64,000 nt of DNA from a bacterium (GTDB lineage: Bacteria; Lernaellota; Lernaellaia; JACKCT01). The notes beneath the pieces were generated by a model. The model worked only from the letters and a program-made list of their open reading frames with translations. It was not told the origin of the DNA and did no database searches. Of the stretch, positions 53,293 through 62,043 are shown in pieces (positions within the stretch are counted from its first letter, which is position 1; each line of letters opens with the position of its first letter). Location of the stretch: NCBI GenBank assembly GCA_019912885.1, contig JAIOHV010000056.1, positions 1 to 64,000 on the forward strand, written 5' to 3'. Position numbers and translations under genes: made by a program.

Positions 53293-55551
53293 GTGAATTC
53301 GACGCTGCCCAACCATCTCTTGCGATTGATCGGCGCGGCTGCGCTGGCGTTTGTGATCATTGCGATCGCGTTTCTCGGCACGGCCTGTCAAAATCATTCG
53401 GCCGGCTCGTCGGGCGACGAGGACACCGCCTCCCGGGCTCTGGGTCTGGTACGCTGCCAGGACTGCGAGGAAGTCCTCGACTGGATGCGCCTCGTCGCGT
53501 TGACGCAGGTCGAGCGCGCCGCGGCTCAGGCCATCGACGGCGCGCGCGAATCCGACGACGCGATGGGCGGCGCCGAGGGCGATAATGCCACAGGCGGCGA
53601 CGACGACGCCCCCGGCGATCCGAATGGCGAATCGGGCGATGGGGCCGATGACGACCACTCCGACACAAACGTCCAGGAGCAGGGGGTCGACGAGGCCGAC
53701 ATCGTCAAGACCGACGGCGAGTGGATCTATCTGCTTGCCGGCGGAAATTTCATCATCGCGGATGCGCGGCCCGCCGCCCAAATGCATGAGGCCGCGCGCC
53801 TTGCCCTTGCCGGTCATCCGCGCGAGCTGTTCGTGGCCGCCGACCTCGCCATTATCTTCTCGACGACCGCGCCGGGCGAATTGCCCGACGATGTCTGGCC
53901 GGAATTACCGCGCGAGGAACTTGGAACGTCGATCTTCGTGACGCAGATCGTCGACATCGCGGACCGCGCGTCGCCGCGCGTTTTGCGCACGCTTTATGCC
54001 GAGGGCTCGTATGTCAGCGCGCGCCGCGTGGACAACCTGGTTCGCATCGTGCTCGTCTCGCGACCGTTCACGGACGCGATCGAAAACTGGGTCGATCCGT
54101 GGTCGTATTTCGACGGTGGCGTGCCCGAAGACGACGCGGCGTTCGACCAGGCGGTCGGCGAGATGCTCGACGACGCGCGCGCGGCCATCGAGTCCTCAAC
54201 GCTGGAGGACTGGATCCCGCGCTATTTCGATCGTCGGGCCGGTGGCGAGATGAGCGCCGGGTTTCTTTCGAAGTGCGCTGATTATTACCGCCCCCAGGAG
54301 CCGCTGGGCGGCGCGGTCTCGACGATCCTGACGATCGATCTATCCCAGCCGTACGACAAGCAGGAAGACGTCGGCTTGCTCGCCGACGGGCAGCTTCTCT
54401 ACGCCACGACCGATTCGCTGTACGTCGCGGAAGAGGCGTCCGCCGTCCATGAGTGGATCGGCGAGGACGTGCGCCGCTCGATGATCCACAAATTCGCGAC
54501 GCCCGCCGGCGCGACGCAGGCCAGTTACGTCGGCACCGGCGAGATCGATGGCTTCGTGCTCAACCAGTTCTCGATGAGCGAATTCGAGGGCAACCTGCGC
54601 GTCGCCGCGTCGACCGGATGGTGGGGCGAGGAGCTTTCGAGCATGGTGTACGTGCTGCGTCCCGCGGACGGCCTTCTTGAGGTCGCCGGCGAAATTCGCG
54701 GTATCGCGCCGGGTGAGGAACTGAAGTCCGCGCGCTTCTTCGGCGAGCGCGGTTACGTGGTGACTTTCGAGCAGACCGATCCGCTGTTTGTCATCGACCT
54801 GTCGGACCCGACCGATCCGCGGGTCGCGGGCGAACTCGAGATTCCCGGCTTTTCGACATACATCCACCCGGTCGATGATAACCACATCGTCACGATCGGC
54901 GAGGCCGGCGATGAAAATGGGCTGACCGGCGGCGTGCTGTTGCAGGTCTTCGACGTGGCGGACGCGGCGAATCCTGTACGCACGTTCGAGGAACTCGTCG
55001 CGACGGGTTGGGATGTCTATTCGCCGGCGGTCTACGACCCCAAGGCGTTTCTCTACTATCCGCCGGCGGAGCTTCTGGCCATTCCGGTCGTCGAATACGG
55101 TTGGGACGAGGGCGGCGAGGACGTACCTGGCAGCGAAGGCGGCGAGGGCGCGAAATCCGGCGATGCCGCTCCGCCGCCGGCCGAGCAGGGCGATGAGCCG
55201 GCGGACGGCGCGGACGAGGCGACAGGTCGTTCGTTCCTCGCGGTGTATCGCTTCAACGTCGCGGAGGGATTCTCGGAGTGGGGCGCCGTCGAGCATACGG
55301 ACCTTTCCGCCGAAGCCGGCAGCGACTGGTTCGGCGAGGTACCGATCACGCGCCGCGGCCTTGTTATCGGCGACGCGATTTACAGCCTGTCCGACGCGGC
55401 GCTCGTCGCGACGAGCCTCGAAACGTTCGAAGACCTGGCATCGATCGCGCTGCCGTATAGCGCGGAAGACGCCTGGGGTGACGGATGGAGCGGCGGCGGT
55501 TCGACCGGCGGCGGTGACGGCGTTCCGGAGGACGAACCCGTCGGCGACTGA
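53293..55551 (+). CDS. Exported beta-propeller protein (PF09826 type)
   Basis: A 752-residue secreted protein, perhaps a lipoprotein (L-G-T-A-C, a poor lipobox). After a signal peptide there is a D/G-rich linker, then N-V-Q-E-Q-G-V-D-E-A-D-I-V-K-T-D-G, the hallmark of secreted beta-propeller proteins of this family. Blades follow (for example 'TDPLFVIDLSDPTDPRVAGE'). An acidic insert lies near residue 620. The function is unknown; relatives are surface proteins of bacteria and archaea. GGGAG precedes the GTG at 53293 by seven bases; the reading upstream lacks a signal peptide. A sigma-54 promoter lies upstream and a terminator downstream. Confidence 0.82.
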   Translation: MNSTLPNHLLRLIGAAALAFVIIAIAFLGTACQNHSAGSSGDEDTASRALGLVRCQDCEEVLDWMRLVALTQVERAAAQAIDGARESDDAMGGAEGDNATGGDDDAPGDPNGESGDGADDDHSDTNVQEQGVDEADIVKTDGEWIYLLAGGNFIIADARPAAQMHEAARLALAGHPRELFVAADLAIIFSTTAPGELPDDVWPELPREELGTSIFVTQIVDIADRASPRVLRTLYAEGSYVSARRVDNLVRIVLVSRPFTDAIENWVDPWSYFDGGVPEDDAAFDQAVGEMLDDARAAIESSTLEDWIPRYFDRRAGGEMSAGFLSKCADYYRPQEPLGGAVSTILTIDLSQPYDKQEDVGLLADGQLLYATTDSLYVAEEASAVHEWIGEDVRRSMIHKFATPAGATQASYVGTGEIDGFVLNQFSMSEFEGNLRVAASTGWWGEELSSMVYVLRPADGLLEVAGEIRGIAPGEELKSARFFGERGYVVTFEQTDPLFVIDLSDPTDPRVAGELEIPGFSTYIHPVDDNHIVTIGEAGDENGLTGGVLLQVFDVADAANPVRTFEELVATGWDVYSPAVYDPKAFLYYPPAELLAIPVVEYGWDEGGEDVPGSEGGEGAKSGDAAPPPAEQGDEPADGADEATGRSFLAVYRFNVAEGFSEWGAVEHTDLSAEAGSDWFGEVPITRRGLVIGDAIYSLSDAALVATSLETFEDLASIALPYSAEDAWGDGWSGGGSTGGGDGVPEDEPVGD

Positions 55552-55570
55552 AACACGACGACGATTTGAG

Positions 55571-55603
55571 AAAAAAAAAGGCCGCCTCGCGCGGTCTTTT
55601 TTT
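55571..55603. terminator. Terminator between beta-propeller and lipoprotein genes
   Basis: An 11-bp stem, AAAAAG-GCCGC / GCGGT-CTTTTT, with loop CTCGC and T/A runs on both sides can end transcription from either strand. Confidence 0.8.
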
Positions 55604-55636
55604 GTGCTCGAATCGTCTGCCGGCTGCCCGGGCGGT

Positions 55637-55665
55637 TTGACAGCGCACCGGCATGTTTCCAGAAT
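55637..55665 (+). promoter_or_regulatory. Sigma-70 promoter of the lipoprotein operon
   Basis: TTGACA (55637-55642) and CAGAAT (55660-55665) are spaced by 17 bp and lie 25 bp before the GTG of the first lipoprotein gene. Confidence 0.6.
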
Positions 55666-55689
55666 GTCGCGTCGTTCACCGGAGGATTC

Positions 55690-56952
55690 GTGCCCCGCAT
55701 CGCCGTCATCGTTGCGCTTGCCGCGGCCGTCGCCGCTTTTGTCGCGTGCCAGGCGAGTCAGGAGGGCGATCCGCCCGATCCGCAATACGATTTGCTCATG
55801 GCGGACGGCAAACGCCTGCTCGAAGCCGGCGAGGGGCGCGACGCGGCCCGGCGGTTTTATGAAGCCGAGCGCCTTCGTCCGGGCGATTCGAACGCGTATC
55901 TCGGCGTCGCGATCGCGACCGCGCAAAAGCTGCTGATCCTGGCCGACGACGCGATCGATTTCGGCGCGGCGCTTGCGGGCCAGGAAGTCCCCGAGTCGGA
56001 CGCGGACGCGCCATATCGCGCGCGCGAAAAATCGCATCACCGCACGCCGGAGGGCACGGACAGCGGCACGATTTTGCGGATGCTGCTTTCCCAGATCTTC
56101 GACGACCCGCTTGCGGAGCTCATCGATGCGTATGATGTCGCCGCCGCGGACAAGGGCATCGCCTTCGAGGTCGGCCCCATTCCGCTTGTGTTCGAGGAAC
56201 AACCGCTTCTCAAATTGACGGGCGATTGGGATTCCGCGGATGTCGCGTTTTCCGGCGCGTTCGCGCACGCCTTGCGCGCGCTCGTGGATACGATCATCGC
56301 GACGGATTTCGGTTTTGACTTCGCGTCGCTGATGGACGCGATTCTCGTTTCGTCGAGGCTTCCCGCCGACGAATCGACCGGCTATCTGCTTGGCGTCGTC
56401 CTCGAGCTTCTCACCGATCCGAATCACCCTGGATTCCTGCTCGACAACGCCGAGTCCGAATACCGCATGCCCCGCGCGGGGCTGGCGCTCGGCCGCTTCT
56501 GCGACATGATGATCGAGGCGTTGACGACCGTCACGGACGCCGTCGGGCCTTTCGGGTACGTCGTCATCATCGACAACCACGTACACGATCCGAGCGAGCC
56601 GTATCGCTTCGCCGATCTTGATCCCTTCTCGCGCGATCTCATGGACGACATTCCCGCGCTGCTCGTTATTCTGGAGGAGGCGCGCGACAGCTTCTGGGAC
56701 GGCACGGAGATAGACGTGCATCCCGGCGAGCCCGATCCGTTTGATCTTTCGCTCGTGAACGATCTGTTCGACGATCTGCCGCCGTTGTTGCCGTCCGTCG
56801 ATCTCGATTTCGGCGGCTACTTCCTCGATCCGCGCCCGGAACTCTTCAAGGACTTCGTCGTTGAATTGCTCGGGTGCGCCGTCGATTATCCGGACGACAC
56901 GGCGCGGCTTGTTTTTTGCCTGGCCAACGCGCTTGCCACCGACGAGTCGTAG
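55690..56952 (+). CDS. Lipoprotein of unknown family, paralogue A
   Basis: A 420-residue predicted lipoprotein with lipobox F-V-A-C. Residues 35-75 are a single TPR-like pair (G-K-R-L-L-E-A-G-E-G-R-D-A). The rest is mostly helical and aligns by eye with the next gene: T-G-D-W-D-S-A-D-V-A-F here against S-G-E-F-D-V-T-D-V-H-A there, then similar helices and F-G-G-Y-F-L-D-P near the end. The start GTG follows GGAGG by five bases. It is the first gene of a three-gene operon. I cannot name the family. Confidence 0.75.
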   Translation: MPRIAVIVALAAAVAAFVACQASQEGDPPDPQYDLLMADGKRLLEAGEGRDAARRFYEAERLRPGDSNAYLGVAIATAQKLLILADDAIDFGAALAGQEVPESDADAPYRAREKSHHRTPEGTDSGTILRMLLSQIFDDPLAELIDAYDVAAADKGIAFEVGPIPLVFEEQPLLKLTGDWDSADVAFSGAFAHALRALVDTIIATDFGFDFASLMDAILVSSRLPADESTGYLLGVVLELLTDPNHPGFLLDNAESEYRMPRAGLALGRFCDMMIEALTTVTDAVGPFGYVVIIDNHVHDPSEPYRFADLDPFSRDLMDDIPALLVILEEARDSFWDGTEIDVHPGEPDPFDLSLVNDLFDDLPPLLPSVDLDFGGYFLDPRPELFKDFVVELLGCAVDYPDDTARLVFCLANALATDES

Positions 56953-56954
56953 CC

Positions 56955-58199
56955 ATGCGTGACGCGGCGCGCCGATTCACGCTCGTCGTCGCGATCGTCG
57001 CGATTTGCGTCGCGGCATCGGGTTGCAACGACGACGAAGCGTTTCTCGATGACCCGAGCGTGTCCGAGATCATCGCGATCGGAAAAGAATATCTTGCCGA
57101 CGAGCGCGGCGCCGAGGCCGCCGAGGCGTTCAAGGCCGCGCTCAAGAAGGACGGTGACAACGTCGAGGCGACGCTGGGCCTGTTCCTGTCGCAGATCATG
57201 CAGGTGACCAATATCGTCGATGAGTTGGCGAAGCTTTTGTCCGAGCTTGACCTGGGAGGCGCGAAGTCGACCGCCAAGGACAAAGTGCTCATCGGCGATT
57301 TGCTGCACGACTTTTTTCGCGACACGATGCTGACGCCGCTTTCCACCAACGAGACGCACTACGCCTTCCTCGTCGCGGCGGCGGATTTTCAATACGACTT
57401 TCCGCGCTACGCGCTGCGCGTCTCGACTATCGAGTTGTTCTCGTTTTCCGGCGAGTTCGACGTGACGGACGTGCACGCGCTCGGCGCCGTCAACGCGCTT
57501 TTTTACGGCGTCGTCGAGCTGCTTTTGGCGCACGATTTGAACTTCGACATCAATGCGCTCGCGTTGCCGGATTTCGCGGGGCTCTCGACCTTTGAGACGA
57601 TCGCCGCCGTGCTGGACTTGGTCGAGGGGATGATGGCGAGCGAGCAATACCCCGATTTTCTCGCGCTTGACGAAAACGGCGTCACCCCCATGCAGACCGC
57701 GGGCGTCGCCTTTGGCGACGCCTTTGCGCGAATGACGTACGCGTTCGACGCCTTGGCCCTGGAGCGCGACACCCAGGGCGACGATCAATTCCGTTTTGAC
57801 GATTTCGATCACGACAATCGATACGACGCACGCGACGAGCCGATTTACGTCGGTACGAGCTTCGACCTGCCCGCGGAATTGGCGGTCGCCATCGACATCA
57901 CCGCGGCGGCGCTCGCGGTTGCGTTTTACGACGAGTCACCGAAGGACATCGATCCGAACGCGCGCAACCCCCTTAGCGCCTCGGATCTCAATGCGTTGCT
58001 GCGCGCGCTCGACGTTCTGCCGATCGTCATCGGCGAGGGGCCGCGCCCGCTTGTCATCGACGGCCTGCCCGGATTCATCACGATCGACATCGGCCCGTTT
58101 TTTGCGAACCCGTCGCACGACGGACTGCGCGCGTTTCTTCTGTCGATCATCGATCTGGTCAACTTCATCGACGAGTATCTCCCGGACGAGGCCGCATGA
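56955..58199 (+). CDS. Lipoprotein of unknown family, paralogue B
   Basis: A 414-residue predicted lipoprotein with lipobox A-S-G-C. It starts like paralogue A with one TPR-like pair (A-A-E-A-F-K-A-A-L-K). A helical domain follows, then an acidic D-D-F-D-H-D-N-R-Y-D-A-R-D-E loop that may bind calcium, and a final helical section (I-D-I-G-P-F-F-A-N-P). It starts 2 bp after the stop of paralogue A, and its stop overlaps the EI24-like gene (ATGA). It is probably a duplicate of A that has diverged. Function is unknown. Confidence 0.75.
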   Translation: MRDAARRFTLVVAIVAICVAASGCNDDEAFLDDPSVSEIIAIGKEYLADERGAEAAEAFKAALKKDGDNVEATLGLFLSQIMQVTNIVDELAKLLSELDLGGAKSTAKDKVLIGDLLHDFFRDTMLTPLSTNETHYAFLVAAADFQYDFPRYALRVSTIELFSFSGEFDVTDVHALGAVNALFYGVVELLLAHDLNFDINALALPDFAGLSTFETIAAVLDLVEGMMASEQYPDFLALDENGVTPMQTAGVAFGDAFARMTYAFDALALERDTQGDDQFRFDDFDHDNRYDARDEPIYVGTSFDLPAELAVAIDITAAALAVAFYDESPKDIDPNARNPLSASDLNALLRALDVLPIVIGEGPRPLVIDGLPGFITIDIGPFFANPSHDGLRAFLLSIIDLVNFIDEYLPDEAA

Positions 58200-58954
58200 G
58201 CGGGGCGCTCGCCGGTCTCAAGGCGCCGCTTGCCGGCATCCGCTTCCTGCGGACGCATCCCAACCTGCTGCGTTGGTACGGCATACCGGTTTTGATCAAT
58301 ACCGTCGTGTACGTCGCGGGCGGATGGGTCTTCTTCGCGAAGCTGCCGGATATTCTCGGCTGGGTGTTTGAAAACCCCGACGCGTGGTGGGAACGGATTC
58401 TCTACTACGCGCTCGGCGTCGTGATCGGCGCGATCTTCGGGCTCATTCTGCTGTTCACTTTTACCGCGGTCGGCCTTGTGATCGCCGGGCCATTTCTAGA
58501 AGTGCTGAGCGAAAAAATCGACGCCGAGCGCTTGGGCACGCCCGCGCCGGACGGCTTGTCGTTTCTCGCGGACATACCGCGCATCGTCGGCACGCAGATT
58601 CGCTTTCTGTTGATGTTTCTGTTCGTGCAGGCGGTGTGCATCGTCATCTATTTCATCCCGGTCCTGGGGCAGATCGTCGGCGCGCCATTGCAGCTTTTCG
58701 TCACGGCGTATTTTTTCGCGTGGGAGTTCTGGGACATTCCGCTCGAACGACGCAAGCTCGACTTTCGCGCGAAGCGAAATTTCGTGTCCGCGAATCTCGG
58801 CGCGGCGCTCGCGTTTGGCGCCGTGATCTCGCTCTACATGTTCGTGCCGCTTTTGAATTTCATCATGATGCCCGCGTCCGTCGCCGGGGCGACGATCCTT
58901 GTCGGCGATATCGTGATGCAGAATCCCGCGCTGGCCGCGCCGTCGAAGGCGTGA
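58196..58954 (+). CDS. EI24/CysZ-like membrane protein
   Basis: A 252-residue inner-membrane protein of the EI24 (Pfam) family, which includes the sulfate transporter CysZ. It has four to six hydrophobic segments, for example 'GIPVLINTVVYVAGGWVFF', 'VVIGAIFGLILLFTFTAVGL' and 'LLMFLFVQAVCIVIYF'. The E-V-L-S-E-K-I motif after the second helix pair is typical of the family. It is translationally coupled to the lipoprotein gene before it. A link to sulfate is not supported by the neighbours. Confidence 0.78.
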   Translation: MSGALAGLKAPLAGIRFLRTHPNLLRWYGIPVLINTVVYVAGGWVFFAKLPDILGWVFENPDAWWERILYYALGVVIGAIFGLILLFTFTAVGLVIAGPFLEVLSEKIDAERLGTPAPDGLSFLADIPRIVGTQIRFLLMFLFVQAVCIVIYFIPVLGQIVGAPLQLFVTAYFFAWEFWDIPLERRKLDFRAKRNFVSANLGAALAFGAVISLYMFVPLLNFIMMPASVAGATILVGDIVMQNPALAAPSKA

Positions 58955-58985
58955 GCGAAGGAGTTGCCGTCGTCAGGAGCCGGCC

Positions 58986-59021
58986 AGATCCTTCGCTTCG
59001 CTCAGGATGACGAAAGCGCGC
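58986..59021. repeat. Dispersed repeat, two 20-bp-spaced units
   Basis: One full core (TCCTTCGCTTCGCTCAGGAT) and one partial unit (GCGCTCAGGATGAC) are in phase with a 20-bp period. It lies in the 181-bp gap between the EI24-like gene and cysS. Confidence 0.85.
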
Positions 59022-59089
59022 TCAGGATGACAAGTGCGCACTCGAATTGACCGCAGGGTGGTTAGGGGGATGTTTACGCTTTTGTGATG

Positions 59090-59131
59090 ACGTTCCAGTC
59101 TTTCAGTCTTTCAGTCTTTCGGTCTTCCAGC
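59090..59131. repeat. CTTTCAG word repeats at the cysS 3' end
   Basis: TTCCAGTCTTTCAGTCTTTC and related words run up to 4 bp from the cysS stop, comparable to 14883-14917. Confidence 0.6.
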
Positions 59132-59135
59132 CTTT

Positions 59136-60605
59136 TCACTTCACCGTCCAGGTCGTGCCCGACGGCGAGTCCTTGATGATGATCCCCGCCTCGGCGAGCT
59201 CGTCGCGGATGGCGTCGGCCCTGGCGAAATCGCGCGCCGCACGTGCGTCCGCGCGCGCCTTGATCTTCGCCTCGATGCCGTCCGCGGACAGATTCCGCTT
59301 TTTCAGCGCCCGCCCGGAGCGAGCGGTGAAGTAGTCCGCCGGCGCGGACAGGCAGATGCCAAGGACGTCATTCATCTCGCGGAAGACGCGGCCAAGCTCT
59401 GTCATCAGCATCGCGCGGCCGGGCGCGGCGCCCGCGTTCGCGTCGGATGTCACCGCGTTCACTGCGCGGGCGATTTCAAACATGTGCCCGGTGGCCTTCG
59501 CGGTGTTGAAGTCGTCGTCCATCGCCACGAAAAACGCCGCGCGCGCCTCGCGGACCTCGCCAAGCAGTTCGGTTTGCCTTGCGTTCAGCGCGCCTTCGTC
59601 GAGCGACGCGTCGCCGGCCTCGCGCACGAGCGCGTCGTACGCGGCATACAGACGATCCACGCCGGCCTGCGCCTCAAGGACGATCTGTTCGCTGTAGTCG
59701 AGCGGGCTGCGGTAGTGTGCGGACAAAAGGAAATAACGCAGCGTTTCCGCGGCGTAGTTGTCGAGCACCGTGCGGATCGTGAAGAAGTTGCCCGTCGATT
59801 TGGCCATCTTCTCGTGGTTGAACTGCACGAAACCGTTGTGCATCCAGACCTTCGCGAGCGCCTGGCCGGTCGCGCCCTCGGTTTGCGCGATCTCGTTTTC
59901 GTGATGCGGAAACATCAGGTCGCGCCCGCCCCCGTGGATGTCGAAAGGCTGGCCCAGAAGATGCGCGCTCATCGCGGAGCACTCGATGTGCCAGCCTGGC
60001 CGCCCCGGCCCCCAGGGCGACGGCCAACTCGGCTCGCCGGGTTTGCTCGCCTTCCAGAGCGCGAAATCCGCGGGATGCTGCTTGCGTTCGTCGACGTCCA
60101 CGCGCTCGCCGGCGATCAGGTCGTCGAGATTCTTCTTGGACAGCTTGCCGTAACCCGGGAACTTGCGCGCGCTGTAATAGACATCGCCCTCGAGAGGATA
60201 CGCGAGACGCGCGGCGACGAGCTTTTCGATGAGCGCGATCATCTGCGGGATGTGGTCGGTCGCGCGCGGCTCGAACGTCGGCCGGGCGATGCCAAGGGGA
60301 TCCATGTCCGCGTAAAACGCGTCGATATTATCGGCGACGAGCTCATGCCACGGCCGCCCCTGCTCGTTCGCGCGATTGATGATCTTGTCGTCGACGTCCG
60401 TGAAGTTGCGCGCGTAATCGACCTGAAACCCCTTATGACGCAGGTAGCGCACGACGGTGTCGAACACGACCTGGCTGCGAGCGTGACCAACGTGGCAGCG
60501 GTCGTATACCGTGACGCCGCAGACGTAGATCCGCACGCGCCCCGGCTCGAGGGGGGAGAACTCCTCCTTCTGCTGCGTCATCGTGTTGTAAATCCGAAGG
60601 GCCAT
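59136..60605 (-). CDS. cysS: Cysteinyl-tRNA synthetase
   Basis: Charges tRNA-Cys. The protein (489 aa) has the class I motif H-V-G-H-A-R and the zinc site (Y-V-C-G-V, then W-H-I-E-C-S and the H-H-E-N-E motif). The KMSKS-type loop is K-M-A-K-S, a tolerated variant, followed by the DALR-like helical domain. I use ATG 60605, five bases after GGAG, which puts the family start at residue 1. Confidence 0.95.
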   Translation of the reverse strand: MALRIYNTMTQQKEEFSPLEPGRVRIYVCGVTVYDRCHVGHARSQVVFDTVVRYLRHKGFQVDYARNFTDVDDKIINRANEQGRPWHELVADNIDAFYADMDPLGIARPTFEPRATDHIPQMIALIEKLVAARLAYPLEGDVYYSARKFPGYGKLSKKNLDDLIAGERVDVDERKQHPADFALWKASKPGEPSWPSPWGPGRPGWHIECSAMSAHLLGQPFDIHGGGRDLMFPHHENEIAQTEGATGQALAKVWMHNGFVQFNHEKMAKSTGNFFTIRTVLDNYAAETLRYFLLSAHYRSPLDYSEQIVLEAQAGVDRLYAAYDALVREAGDASLDEGALNARQTELLGEVREARAAFFVAMDDDFNTAKATGHMFEIARAVNAVTSDANAGAAPGRAMLMTELGRVFREMNDVLGICLSAPADYFTARSGRALKKRNLSADGIEAKIKARADARAARDFARADAIRDELAEAGIIIKDSPSGTTWTVK

Positions 60606-60910
60606 GAATGCTCCAAAAAGCGATTGCGATGTCAGAGCCGCAAGCGTCAGCGCGCGGGCTACCACGCGCCGTCACGGACAAACGGCGACCGACAATGGAC
60701 GACTGGCGAGCGGCGACCGCAGTCCAACGATCGACAACCGCAGACCTCATCCGTCATGCTAAGCCCGCGTCCGTCATCCTGGCACTGCGTCCGTCATCCT
60801 GGCACGGCGTCCGTCATCCTGAGCGAAGCGAAGGATCTGGCCGTGCCCGGTTGACGGCAGCGTATGCCAGCGACGGCGCCGGATTCTGCCAACACGCGAA
60901 TCGAAACGCA
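60606..60910. other. Intergenic region between cysS and higB remnant
   Basis: This 305-bp gap has no gene. It holds GCGACCG word repeats (about 60685-60735, related to 19317-19345) and the 20-bp-period array at 60751-60838, followed by about 70 bp that may be decayed toxin sequence. Confidence 0.55.
60751..60838. repeat. Dispersed repeat, four 20-bp units plus core
   Basis: Units CCGTCATGCTAAGCCCGCGT, CCGTCATCCTGGCACTGCGT, CCGTCATCCTGGCACGGCGT and a full core run on into AAGGATCT. It is in the opposite orientation to the 37701 array and has the same period. Confidence 0.9.
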
Positions 60911-60958
60911 AACGGCACGCACGCCGCCCACGATCAAATAGACGCAATGGAGATTTGA
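60911..60958 (+). pseudogene. Remnant of a HigB-type toxin C-terminus
   Basis: The last 15 codons before a stop read N-G-T-H-A-A-H-D-Q-I-D-A-M-E-I. This matches the conserved HigB ending G-T-H-x-x-Y-D-x-I-D-A. The stop is 4 bp before the antitoxin start, as in intact higBA operons. The upstream frame has no HigB similarity and is filled by the dispersed repeat, so most of the toxin gene is gone. Confidence 0.6.
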
Positions 60959-60962
60959 AAAA

Positions 60963-61325
60963 ATGGATATCAAGCCGATTCGAAACGAGCGCGATCATCG
61001 CAAGGCGTTGAAGCGTATCGAAGAAATCATGGACGCCCAGCCCGGTACGCCCGAATTTGACGAACTCGACGTTTTGGCAACGTTGGTCGATGCCTTTGAA
61101 ACCGGACATTTCCCGATTGACGCGCCCGATCCCGTCGAAGCGATCCGGTTTCGGATGGAGCAGATGGGGCTGACGCGCAAGGAATTGGAGCCTTTCATCG
61201 GCTCGCGCGGACGCGTTTCCGAGGTGCTAAGCGGGCGCCGTCCGATGAGCCTGGCGATGATTCGTAAGCTGCACCGCGGTCTCGGGATTCCCGCGGATGT
61301 CCTGATTTCGGAATACCGCGATTAA
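60963..61325 (+). CDS. higA: HigA-like helix-turn-helix antitoxin, orphan
   Basis: A 120-residue antitoxin of the HigA family with a helical N-terminus and an XRE helix-turn-helix (M-G-L-T-R-K-E-L-E-P-F-I-G-S-R-G-R-V-S-E-V). L-S-G-R-R-P-M-S and L-H-R-G-L-G-I-P follow. HigA normally neutralises HigB and represses its operon; here only a toxin remnant precedes it. The stop overlaps the convergent nth gene by 4 bp. Confidence 0.85.
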   Translation: MDIKPIRNERDHRKALKRIEEIMDAQPGTPEFDELDVLATLVDAFETGHFPIDAPDPVEAIRFRMEQMGLTRKELEPFIGSRGRVSEVLSGRRPMSLAMIRKLHRGLGIPADVLISEYRD

Positions 61326-62017
61326 CGCGCGGAAAGCCTTTCCGTCACCGCCCCGCGCGGCAGGTCGCCCGTGGCGAAAGCGCGGCAGTATTTTCGGACC
61401 ACGCAATCCACGCACCGCGGCTTGCGCGCGTCGCAGATGCGTTGGCCGTGGTGGATGATCGCGTGCGAGAAGTGCGTCCAGTCGGCGCGCGGAATCAATT
61501 CGTTCAAGTCAAACTCGATCTTCACCGGATCGGTTTCGTCCGTGAGCCCGATGCGTTTTGATACGCGCTGCATGTGCGTATCGACGGTGATGCCCGGGGT
61601 GTTGAAGGCGTTGCCAAGCACGACGTTCGCGGTCTTTCGCCCCACGCCGGGCAGCTTGACGAGATCCTCCATCGTCACGGGAACCTGGCCGTCGTGCCTG
61701 TTCAGGATCGCCGCCGCCGCGCCCATGATCGAGCGCGCCTTGTTCTTGTAAAAGCCGGTCGACCGGATCGCGGCCTCAAGCTCCTCGGGCTTCGCCTTCG
61801 CGAACGACTTCGCGTCCGGATATTTCGCGAACAACGCGGGCGTGACCATGTTAACGCGCGCGTCGGTGCACTGCGCGGACAGGATCGTCGCGACGAGAAG
61901 CTGCATCGGCGTTCGATAGTTGAGCGCGCATTTGACGTCGGGATACTCGCGCGCGAGCAGCCGCCAGATGGCGCGCGCGTGTTTTTTGCGCTCGGCGGGC
62001 GGGGCGGATGGGTTCAT
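61322..62017 (-). CDS. nth: Endonuclease III
   Basis: A DNA glycosylase/AP lyase for oxidised pyrimidines (231 aa). The helix-hairpin-helix L-P-G-V-G-R-K-T-A-N carries the catalytic Lys and V-D-T-H the catalytic Asp. The C-terminal four-cysteine 4Fe-4S motif is C-x6-C-x2-C-x5-C. The N-terminus and length are typical. Confidence 0.95.
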   Translation of the reverse strand: MNPSAPPAERKKHARAIWRLLAREYPDVKCALNYRTPMQLLVATILSAQCTDARVNMVTPALFAKYPDAKSFAKAKPEELEAAIRSTGFYKNKARSIMGAAAAILNRHDGQVPVTMEDLVKLPGVGRKTANVVLGNAFNTPGITVDTHMQRVSKRIGLTDETDPVKIEFDLNELIPRADWTHFSHAIIHHGQRICDARKPRCVDCVVRKYCRAFATGDLPRGAVTERLSAR

Positions 62018-62043
62018 GCGCGGGCACGGTCCCGCGCGGTGCT

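Noticed and set aside
54340-56721. 793-codon minus-strand frame
   Set aside because: It is antisense to the beta-propeller and lipoprotein genes, whose domain motifs, lipoboxes and ribosome sites are clear.
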